Positions 1 to 8,000 of a DNA stretch of 64,000 bases are shown piece after piece. The notes below the pieces were generated by a model. It saw only the letters and a program-made list of their open reading frames with translations, was not told the origin of the DNA and did no database searches. Position 1 is the stretch's first letter; each line of letters starts with the position of its first letter. The translations under genes were made by a program, and so were the position numbers. The stretch covers positions 1,055 to 65,054 of the forward strand of contig VXAU01001692.1 in the NCBI GenBank assembly GCA_013399695.1, written 5' to 3'. This DNA comes from Formicarius rufipectus (taxonomy: Eukaryota; Chordata; Aves; Passeriformes; Formicariidae).

Positions 1-79
1 CGGCGCTGCCCCGGGGGCTGCCCTGCGCCCGTGGCGGGGCGGGTCCCCTGCTCCGCTCCCAGCTCCCCTCTGCTTCCAG
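1..79 (+). other. SRA1 intron, 3' part
   Basis: GC-rich sequence ending in a pyrimidine-rich tract and a CAG-type acceptor (TTCCAG at 74-79) just before the first recognisable SRA1 coding base. The rest of SRA1 (5' exons) lies left of the window. Confidence 0.85.
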
Positions 80-188
80 AAACAAGTGTGCAATGACATC
101 GGGCGGCGGCTGACAGTGCTGGAGGACGCGTGGGCTCAGGGGAAGCTGTCGGCACCGGTGAGGAAGAGGATGAGCCTCCTGGTGCAAG
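80..188 (+). CDS. SRA1: SRA1 penultimate coding exon
   Basis: 109 nt, begins at a codon boundary after TTCCAG and ends CAA G|GTATGG, so it leaves one base of a split Glu codon. It encodes the first helices of the SRAP C-terminal bundle. Confidence 0.94.
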
Positions 189-539
189 GTATGGGGTGGT
201 GGTGGGGTTGCACCGGGACCAGCAGCAGGACCGTGGGGCCGGGGTGCCGCGGGAAGGGGGACCCCGCTCCCACTGAGAAGGTCCCTTGTCCCCGCAGAGC
301 TTCAGCAGCATCACTGGGACGCGGCCGACGAGATCCACCGCTCGCTCATGGTGGACCACGTGAACGAGGTGAGCCAGTGGATGGTGGGAGTCAAGCGCCT
401 CATCGCCGAGACGCGGAACCTGCCCGACAACCAGCCCGACAAGCTGCCCGACGACCAGCCCGACGCAGCGACGGAGGGCAGCGCTGAGACCGAGACAAAG
501 ACGGAGCCCGAGTCTGGGCCGGGCCAGGAGAAGCCGTGA
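80..539 (+). CDS. SRA1: Steroid receptor RNA activator 1 (SRA1/SRAP), last two coding exons
   Basis: Two exons, 80-188 and 298-539, joined across a 109-nt GT-AG intron (189-297). They give 116 codons and a TGA at 537-539. The first exon encodes the start of the SRAP C-terminal helical domain (KQVCNDIGRRL, then KLSAPVRKRMSLLVQ). The second continues with HHWDAADEIHRSLMVDHV and EVSQWMVGVKRLIAE, very close to the human protein; these are family signatures. SRA1 is known both as a non-coding co-activator RNA of nuclear receptors and as the protein SRAP. After the conserved helix the tail diverges: two 8-residue copies beginning LPDxQPD, then a Glu/Thr-rich acidic end. The N-terminal half is outside the window. 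The gene is convergent with EIF4EBP3, as in the human cluster. Confidence 0.95.
298..539 (+). CDS. SRA1: SRA1 last coding exon
   Basis: Starts after CCCCGCAG (acceptor), completes the split Glu codon, and runs 79 further residues to TGA at 537-539. The first 40 or so residues match the SRAP core. The remaining 40 are an acidic, Pro/Asp/Glu/Thr-rich tail not shared with mammals. Confidence 0.94.
420..467 (+). repeat. SRA1: In-frame 24-bp tandem duplication in SRA1 tail
   Basis: Two adjacent 24-bp units (420-443 and 444-467) encode LPDNQPDK and LPDDQPDA. They differ at three positions. The period is a multiple of three, so the frame is kept. Confidence 0.9.
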
Positions 540-712
540 CAGCGGGGGTGGAGCTGCGGACTGAGAGCGGGGCAACCCCTGCCCAGCGCCGCCGGCAGCA
601 GCAGGGCCCCCGCTGCCGGAGGGAGCCTGGGCACCCCGGCTGCCTCCCAATCCTCATTCAGGAAAAGGGGATTTTAATCATTGCGACATTTTAGTGGCGA
701 TTCGTTATGTTT

Positions 713-718
713 AATAAA
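713..718 (+). terminator. SRA1: SRA1 polyadenylation signal
   Basis: AATAAA 174 bases after the SRA1 stop, followed by a GT/C-rich stretch. It gives a short 3' UTR of about 200 nt (540 to roughly 735). Confidence 0.85.
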
Positions 719-735
719 CAGCACCAACCTGTCCC

Positions 736-1379
736 CGGCCATGGGTCTGCCCGAGGGTTCTGAGGCTCCGAGGGGCAGTGGAGACAGGATTGCTGGGTGA
801 GGCCACGGCTGCTTTGTCAGGCTTGGCCCCGGGGCTCTGGCCTTGGCAGGGTGTGAAGAGATGAAAGCAGCAGCACTTGGTTAGAGCAGGCACTGCCAAA
901 CGTCCTTGCTGCACTGGCTGCAAAAGCTGACCCCTCTGGCCTCACATTTGGCAGTGGAGGGCCCACAGCAGCCCCCAGGCCGTGATCTTCTGCAGGAGGC
1001 GCCCAGGCTGGCTGTGTAGGCCAGTGTGCCAGCAGTCCCCAGCACCTTGGCATGGCCAGGATTTGTGCTGCAGCCACATCCCCTGCTCCCATCTGGCCTC
1101 CTGGCCTTCCTGGCACAGCTCAGACCCAGGTTTGGGACCCAAGAGCCCTGAGTGACCTCAGGGACAGGGAGGTCCAGGGACAAATGTGTCAACAGTTTGG
1201 TGTTGACTGTGCTGTTCCCACACTGGCACTCACCAGCTGCCCCCACCACAGATGGGGACAGAGCCTCAGGCCACTCCCCCTCACCTGCAGCATCACCCTC
1301 TGCACCCTCCTGGTGCTGCTCAGCTCCCTCCCCAGGGGTGTGAGAACCCTGCTGAGCCCCGACAGACACACACCAGGTC
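736..1379. other. Tail-to-tail spacer between SRA1 and EIF4EBP3
   Basis: About 640 bases between the two 3' ends. GC-rich. The open frames seen here lack a recognisable product and look like composition artefacts. No repeat family recognised. Confidence 0.7.
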
Positions 1380-1399
1380 AGCACAGGGGTTTCACGGTG

Positions 1400-1405
1400 T
1401 TTATT
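1400..1405 (-). terminator. EIF4EBP3: EIF4EBP3 polyadenylation signal
   Basis: TTTATT on + is AATAAA on -, 173 bases after the 4E-BP frame stop. A GU-rich run (GGTGTGTGTCTG on -) lies at about 1364-1376, at a suitable distance for a downstream element. The same end would serve an ANKHD1-EIF4EBP3 read-through transcript. Confidence 0.85.
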
Positions 1406-1577
1406 GATCAAGCATGAGCTCCTAGGCAATTGCACCAGCCACTTGTGCTAGAGCCTGAGGTGTCACACGTCCATCCCCAGCATCAGAGAGGGCTGCAGCC
1501 AGCTGGTCACAGTGCCAGCACCTCCACGAGGCCCAGGAACAGGCCCAGCCATGGCCTGGAGACGGGGAGTTGGAAAC

Positions 1578-1606
1578 TCAGATGTCCATCTCAAACTGGT
1601 CTTGAT
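1578..1606 (-). CDS. EIF4EBP3: EIF4EBP3 exon 3 (TOS motif)
   Basis: Acceptor TTTGCAG at 1607-1613. Completes a split Asp codon and encodes QDQFEMDI followed by TGA. The C-terminal FEMDI equals the mammalian TOS motif. Confidence 0.93.
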
Positions 1607-1951
1607 CTGCAAAGGGCATGGAGTGGTACAGGGCAAGGGTTAGGATGGGGCTGCCTTGGAACACACGGGCAGGCAAAGGGGTCAGGAGCTGGAACTGGAG
1701 CTCCACCAGGCTCTCCCCTTGCCCCTATGGCCAGGCAGGAGCCCTACAGGTGGAGACCACGTGCCTGGGCTGCTCACCTGGCATGGCCTCTTCGCTCTCA
1801 TTCCGCTCCTTGAGCTCCTCCAGCTTGACGAGGCTGGACTGGGCCAGGGATGTGACAGCGGGGGTCGGGGGCAGGCAGCAGGGAGGGGTCCTGGCCACGG
1901 GTGAATTCTTGCACTCCAGCAGGAACTTGCGGTCGCAGATGATGTGGGTAC
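1578..1951 (-). CDS. EIF4EBP3: eIF4E-binding protein 3 (4E-BP3), exons 2 and 3; eIF4E-binding Tyr replaced by Cys
   Basis: Exon 2 is 1778-1951 and exon 3 is 1578-1606 (TGA at 1578-1580), joined through a GT-AG intron. 4E-BPs are small cytosolic repressors of cap-dependent translation that mask eIF4E until mTORC1 phosphorylates them. Exon 2 reads GTHIICDRKFLLECKNSP, then RTPPCCLP and KLEELKE. Exon 3 ends in FEMDI, the TOS motif that recruits mTORC1 via Raptor. The canonical motif Y-x4-L-hydrophobic is altered: the tyrosine codon is TGC (Cys) at 1935-1937, with the Leu-Leu part kept. In family studies this tyrosine is essential for eIF4E binding, so loss of binding is inferred. Exon 1, carrying the usual TTPGGT-type N-terminus, was not found between 1952 and 5468, so the start is unknown. 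The gene may be degenerate in this frame, or Cys may be an assembly error. Confidence 0.85.
1778..1951 (-). CDS. EIF4EBP3: EIF4EBP3 exon 2
   Basis: 174 nt. Acceptor CAG|GT at 1952; the 4E-BP frame needs one G from a preceding exon (phase 1). Donor CCAG|GTGAGC. It carries the altered eIF4E-binding motif and the RTPPCCLP phosphorylation region. It has no stop in a second frame either (see 1463-1951). Confidence 0.93.
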
Positions 1952-2600
1952 CTGCCAAAAGCAGGGGCTGTCAGGCACGGCTGCCACGGGCCACCCCCAT
2001 CCCTGGGCACCACAACCTGGAGCAGGGGGTGGGATCAGTGCTCGGCCATGGCTTGGGGACACATCTGGAGCCACCACGGTGCTTCCCACAGGCAGCCCAT
2101 GGCTCCCGTCCTGCCCATCAGCCCTTCCCCACACTGTTCCTCCCCTTGCGGCTCCTGGAGCTCTGCAGGGTTCAGCATAGGGGGTCCAGCCCAGCATTGG
2201 CCACCCCCGTGCAGCCTGGAGGGCAGGGCCAGCCCCGCGGCACGCAGCTTGGCCCAAGCCCAGTGCCCACGCAGCAGCAGCTCCCTGGGGTGCCCTGCCC
2301 AGAGTAGAGCAGCAAAGGCTCGGTGTCCCACAGGAGCACCCTCCCATCAGCTCATCCAGCCACCTGCTGCTCCCTGCACAGGGACAACAGCTGGGTTTGA
2401 TGGGACACCTCCTCCTCCAGCCTGCCAGGTGTGCAGTGCCCACCTGGGACACACACTGCCTTCCCCTCTGCCCCAACTGCCTGCCAGCAACACCCGAGGT
2501 GGCATCAGCCCATGTGCCACGTCTGCTGCCCTGCTGTCCCCTGCCCTGTCATCCCTGCAGCAGAGCACCAGTTCTCTGCCAGGCTCCAGCAGCAGGAGCA

Positions 2601-2691
2601 GCCCAGGGTGCCAGGGAACCTGCAGTTCCTGCCTGGTGTGCCAGAGACCCTGGAGCTGCTGCCCAGGGTGCCAAGTGAGCCCAGAACTCCT
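2601..2691. repeat. Degenerate 30-bp minisatellite, three units
   Basis: Units 2601-2630, 2631-2660 and 2661-2691 share the core GCCxGGxGTGCCA, with GCCCAGGGTGCCA identical in units 1 and 3, exactly 60 bases apart. Confidence 0.75.
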
Positions 2692-3526
2692 GCTTGGCAC
2701 CACAAACACGTTACACAACCCATGCCACAGCCCCACAGCGACAGGCTGGGCTCCTCCACTCCAGAGCAGCTTAATCGAAGGCACACGATGGAGACAATGC
2801 CCACAGGGTGGGCACCTGTGGCTCAACCCAACATGCCCAGCTCATGGATGAGGCACACACTTCCCTAAGGGCACACAGCAAAGAAAACTACCTGCTCAAC
2901 AGCTGACGCAGGGGCTTTGGCGGGGGAGCAGAAGGGGTAGGGGAGCTCTGCCACACGGGGTTGCTGAACTCAGGAGCAGATTCTCTCATCAGCCCCTGCA
3001 CCTCCCTGAGTCAGCCAGCCCCGAGGGACCAGAGCTGCACCCAACCAGCCCAGCAGCACCTGCCACCAGCCCACTCCCCAGCCACTCCAGGACATGCCCT
3101 GCCTGTGCCCTGCTGCACCACAGGGCAATGACGGCCCAAACATCAAGCAGGGTCTTCCTACAAAGCTTTGGGGTTCCCTTTTCCACTTCAGCTCTGGGCT
3201 GCCACCGCCCTATGGGCCTGCCTGGACCCAGTGCCCATGTCCCCAGGGATGAAGATGCACAGGGGGAGCCCAGCAAGGGACTCCCACATCCCCATGCTGG
3301 GTGTTGCCCCCTGGTGTGATGGAGTAGACACTGTCACCCTGACGCTGTAAACTCCTCGAGCTGGGGAGACAGTGGCTCCCCAGGGTGGGGCAGGAGGACA
3401 CGGCAGTGCTTTGCTGCAGCAAGAGAGCACACAAAAGTGGGCACACCACCCCTTTCCTGCACCACACCCCAAGAGCACACACCTACTGCATCACAACACC
3501 ATTTGTTTTCAATACCATTGCTGCTA

Positions 3527-3607
3527 AGCTATGTGGCAGTGGGTTGGACTGGGTGACCTTTACGGTCCCTTCAAACCCAAACCCTTCCATAACCGATTCT
3601 GTGTTTC
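3527..3607 (+). mobile_element. CR1 LINE 3'-end fragment
   Basis: GGGTTGGACTGGGTGACC, then a CCTTCAAACCCAAACC-type stretch and ATTCTGTG, the hallmark 3' end of avian CR1 elements. Only about 80 bases are recognisable, in antisense orientation to ANKHD1. Confidence 0.8.
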
Positions 3608-4539
3608 TCCTTTGGTGTTTGCACTATCAGTGGGGCAGCAGCAGTTCAACTTTTTTTCCATTCTTCCTCAAATACCAAGAAAAATATCTTAATATACCAA
3701 CCAGTAGTGCTTCTGAGGTTGATTTGTCTGCAGCTCTCAGATACTGCTTGTGCACTTTGCTTTTTATGTACTTTCTCGTGCCTTTCCTGGGGAAATTTTG
3801 CTGCTACTTGTGAGGATTTGTCTGGATAAGGTGGAGGAAGGTGAGGTCTCCACCTGGTTCGAGACCACCGAGTGTGGTCCTTTAGACTGGATGTTGTGTG
3901 TGCTGTAGTTCCCTGCTTAAGGAATGGACTCAACATTCTCTGTAGGTACTGCACTGTTTTGGAGCAAAAGCAGAAATAAGCACAGTAGTCCAAGTGCAGA
4001 AAGTGGAGAACTGGGTCAGGAATTAATGTTCATCTTAAGCAAAGCACAAAAATCCTCTTCTTTCTCATGCAAAGGACCTGAGGAGCTCTTACCAGATTTA
4101 AAGTGTTACAAGAAGCTTAGAATGAAATCTATTATGTTTTCCTCAGTGGGAAGCACTTAGTTCCCACGATCTGCTTCTGGGCAGCTGGTGAAGGAACCCT
4201 GCATTTACCTACCACTGTTGTCAGCCCTTACTTGCAGCCCTGATCAAAACCTCATCTCTCGGGTGAACCACCTGCAAAAAGAGTGCTCGAAGCAACAAAA
4301 CTAATCCAGAAGGACAGAAAGGGAACACAGAACCAGGTTCACACCAATAAAAGGCTCATAACTGGCAGGGGGAAGGGCTCTGCAGACATAAATGACAGAT
4401 GCCTGCAGCTCCACGCCCTCCCAAATCCTGACTGCACCCACATGGTCAGAATGTGACCCTGGGCTGCGTCACCAGGCACAGGAGCAACTACTGAGAACAA
4501 CATACAGCCCTTTCCAAAATTCTCACACACAACCTATAA

Positions 4540-4960
4540 ATGCTGTTTGCCTTTTATTGAGTATTCAGGTAAATATTTCACATTAATACAGGCTACATAA
4601 AGTAGAGCCACTATACGACATGAAATTTACTCAGCTTTTAAGTCTGTAAACAATTATACAGGTATTTACCACCCTAAAAGCTTGAAGTCATGTCATCAGT
4701 TAGTTCTCTGCTGCATTCAGTAGTGCTCAGCCGAAAGCACTAGTTTTGTCTGATTTTTAAGTTTAAAGTGGCTAAACTAACTGGAGCACAGAATCAGTTT
4801 GTATAGGTAAGTCAATTTTTCTTATATGACGGGCAATCAGGTTTTCATTGTTACAGCCCACAGAAAAATCACTTAGTTAGGCATATGAAAAAAATCCCCA
4901 GGGTTCTTCAAGGTCATAAAGATTCCCAAACCAGGCTAAAAAAGGACAGACCCCCTTAAA
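4540..4960 (-). other. ANKHD1: ANKHD1 3' UTR
   Basis: About 420 nt from the stop codon to the predicted cleavage site. AT-rich, no ORF of note and no second AATAAA seen. The end is predicted from the signal, not observed. Confidence 0.75.
4553..4558 (-). terminator. ANKHD1: ANKHD1 polyadenylation signal
   Basis: TTTATT on + is AATAAA on -, about 400 bases after the stop codon. A GU-rich element (GGTTGTGTGTGAGA on -) follows at 4521-4534. Together they predict cleavage near 4535-4545. Read-through into EIF4EBP3 requires bypassing this signal or splicing before it is used. Confidence 0.85.
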
Positions 4961-5020
4961 TCAGTTGACGTACTTGAGATGCATGTTTCCAATGTGAGGT
5001 GCCCAGGTGCCAGGCCAAAT
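4961..5020 (-). CDS. ANKHD1: ANKHD1 terminal coding exon
   Basis: Acceptor TGTAG at 5021-5025, phase 0. Encodes IWPGTWAPHIGNMHLKYVN and TGA (4961-4963), essentially identical to mammalian ANKHD1. It is skipped in a read-through to EIF4EBP3. Confidence 0.97.
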   Translation of the reverse strand: MWPGTWAPHIGNMHLKYVN

Positions 5021-8000
5021 CTACAGCAAGAAATAAAAAGACAAATCTATTATGAAAACAAATAAAGGTTCCTTTAACAGTGTTTAACCTCTGAGGGAGA
5101 GCATAAGGCTTCCCCCAAAACACAACCAGACTGTCCAAAGGCAGGAGCTCTCCAGCTCCAGCCAAGGTCTGACTGACAACCTGCAAGGTGCTGACTGCAG
5201 ATATAAACCCTCTCACTTCTGACAGTCCATTACCTGCCTGAGCAGTCTTGAAATGCTGCTCATTTAACCTGGAAGGTTTGGTACCAACAGCTCCACAGGT
5301 ATTTTATGAGCACACACACACAGAGCAGGGAAAAGTCATGCAAACAATCTCAATTCTAGTTTCAAAGAACGGAAAAAAATCCAACCACGTCACCAATCCA
5401 AGAACGGGTTATCACACCACCATAAAAAGCCCCAGGTAAGCACAGGTGGGAAAAGGCAGCCACACTACCTGCTGAGCATCAGTACATTCTGTTGAGTTCT
5501 GGACAACTTTGATCATGGGATTCCAGGCGGGGTCTGGAGTATGGAGCCCATTAAAGAGGGGCCCTCCTGGGCCATCTGCCAGCTGGGGGTGTGAGGGGAT
5601 CAGGGTGCCGCCGTACATGGAGATGGGCAGGCCCTGAGGGGACAAGAGAGCACTCAGTGAAGGGTGGCTGTAGGACCACATCTATCCAGGTGACATCCAT
5701 AGAGAACATTCCCCTAATGGCAGGAATCTCAGCACTGTGAGGCAACATCTGGGTAGGGTGTGCGACTCCAGAGCTGGGGACTGCAGTCAGCTCAGCGGTT
5801 TTTCTGAACTCAGACCTTGCAGAGGCTGCAGCGCACACAGAGCTTTGGGATAAGCACACAAAGCCAGGCCAGCAGCTGAACAGTGACCTCAGTGCTCCCT
5901 CCTCTCTGCAGCCCATGACAGCCCTGGGGCACACGTGGGGTTGCACTGACCAGAGCCCAGGCACAGCCTGAGCTGACCAGACTCTGTTATAGACTTTTTG
6001 TAATCCCTAATGGCCATGTAAAATACCCTGTCAGTTCAGGAAGAGCAAGTTACAGAGCAGCTTTTTTTGACTTTCTAAGAATTCTTTCCCTGTGTGTGAA
6101 CTGTGCTGTTCTGCCATGCACAAGATCCCAAAAGCACATGCTCCTTCTGAAACGTGCTGTGAGGCCTCTCCTCCTGCCACTTCCTTAAGGAAGGTGTGTG
6201 GTACTGTGGAAGTGATTTGTGCTGAAAGCATCAAGGAAACCTTTAATCAACCTCAAGAGCTGAGTAAGCTTTGTGAAACCTTTCTGAGCCTCTGAGAGTG
6301 GAAACACTGGAGAGCAATGGAGGCCTTCAGCTACTGACCAGAGAACATCTGCCATCTACAAACTCTGGCTTTGTTTAGATGTGCTTCCAGGCTTGGGCAG
6401 TCCTGGGTTGAAAGGAGGTTCAAGACCTGGGGGTGAGCAATGGCAGCAGAGGCGCACACACATGGAGTGTGAACAGGCAGAAGAAGAGATAGAACAGTCG
6501 GTCCTTGGTCATTTCACAGACTAAAGCCAACCCTTTGTAACTTACTTTAGAAAAATCCACAAAACTATTTGGCATAGGTTGGTGGAAAATATTCGAGGGA
6601 GCCACTATTCCAGAATCATCTCGCTCCATGGGCTGATGCTGCGAAAACGTGCCTGGGTCCGACAGCTGCTGATGCATTGGATGACTTCCCATGACAGGCT
6701 GAGACCAACCTGACAGGCCTTCTGGAAAGGAGATTGAAAATGGCTCAGTAAATTCACTGCAGATACTCTGGAGCAGGGTTCAGCACCTGCACACACCTGC
6801 ATCCACCCAAAGGCTCCCTGAAAACGCAAAGCCAGAGGTATCTGAGGGCTCTGCTCTGGCCAGGGCAGACCTGCCACAGCTGAAGGTACCTGCAGGTCTA
6901 CACTGATAATCCAATATAGACAGTGCAAACACACTTGTCTCACCTGCACCCCTCAAGCCTCTCCTAGGGATGCTGCAGCAGCCCCTGTGTATGGCTAGCT
7001 ACACATCCTCCTCTCCTCCAGCCCCTGCAGTCTCTCAGGCACTGCACGAATATAGAAAAAAAAGCTCCACTTGTGACAAGGGCAAAAATAGGGAAAGGGC
7101 AGCCTGAGGCCAGGTAAGTTTGGCCATCCTGATCCTCCAGACAATGGTGGAGAGGATGGGGCTACCAGGAACTGGGAATTCCAGGTGTCCACAACTAAGA
7201 TCCAACAGAGCTCGCAGCATGGTCTGTGAGCACACACAAGCTTTTCTTGTAGATACACAGCAGTGACAAGACACAAGTTAACCAAAGTATGGAGGGCTTT
7301 GCTGAACCATACAACAAACATGGGACTCAAATGTCTGCCAATGAAAACACTCTACAGCTCAAACGCTGCACCTCCTCCTTCCCACAAAAACCTCACTTCC
7401 CACCACTGACACCAGCTCTTTCTTCAGGAGGGACTGCACAGAAATCGAGCACTGACTGTGGAATCTCATTCCCCCTCAGCTGTCCTTCTGGCAGGCCCTG
7501 GGAGTGCCTGCAGGCCCCCGAGGCTGCACACCAGGCTCACCAGACACGCTGTTGACGCCAAAGGACCAGATGCCGCTGTGGCCCACGGGAGCGGCGAAGT
7601 TGGTTCCCAGGGGGGTGGGAGTGACGGAGCCTCCCTGCCGGATCCTGGCCAGTCTCTCTGTCCCGATGGGAGGGGGAACCTTTCGATCCTGGCTGGCAGT
7701 ACCCGTTTTTGGCTGGCCCAAGTTAGAAGGTGCAGAAGCAGCTGAGAGGGGCGAAGATGATCCTGAGGAAACTGATGGAATAGGAGATTCACCTGCTGAA
7801 AAGAGTATTTCTTTTGCTTAATTACACAGAAAGCACACAAGGTACTAAGCATAAATGCCACCCGCTCTAGCCCCCCCGCCCAGTGTTGTCTCAAAGCAAG
7901 TTACAAAATGTTTTACAGGGTTTTTTTTTTTTTGGCAAGCATTCTTCAAGTCTTTCATAGAAATTCTGTCTACAAGTTATTTTAACTCTAAAATCAACAC

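Larger units (their letters stand above)
1463..1951 (-). other. Alternative frame over EIF4EBP3 exons 2-3, usable by ANKHD1-EIF4EBP3 read-through
   Basis: If the ANKHD1 donor at 5469 (phase 0, after a complete CAG codon) joins the acceptor at 1952, exon 2 is read from its first base: VPTSSATASSCW and on. Exon 2 is exactly 58 codons in this frame. Exon 3 and its 3' UTR continue for 47 codons to TGA at 1463-1465, giving a 105-residue Ser/Pro/Arg-rich tail. Mammals are known to make a MASK-4E-BP3 fusion in which 4E-BP3 sequence is read out of frame. That this happens here is inferred from phases only. Confidence 0.6.
1952..4529. other. EIF4EBP3 5' flank / ANKHD1-EIF4EBP3 intergenic region
   Basis: About 2.6 kb, GC-rich on the left and AT-rich on the right. 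It should hold EIF4EBP3 exon 1 and its promoter. I searched both strands for the TPGG-coding pattern and found only an unconvincing match near 3310-3330. It contains a 30-bp minisatellite (2601-2691) and a CR1 3' end (3527-3607). No other coding sequence recognised. Confidence 0.6.

Noticed and set aside
1682..2476. Long minus-strand open frame through the EIF4EBP3 exon 2 region
   Set aside because: As a continuous genomic ORF it ignores the splice sites. Only the part inside exon 2 (1778-1951) is meaningful, and it is annotated as the alternative frame.
3188..3478. Minus-strand reading with VYSITPGG near 3310-3340, reminiscent of the 4E-BP N-terminal YSTTPGG motif
   Set aside because: The similarity stops after PGG. 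No GT donor in phase 1 follows, so it cannot join EIF4EBP3 exon 2. Best explained as chance in GC-rich sequence.
3856..3866. GGTTCGAGACC, a perfect match to a tRNA/SINE B-box
   Set aside because: The flanking bases do not form a T stem (only three of five pairs), and there is no A-box or acceptor stem at the right distance.
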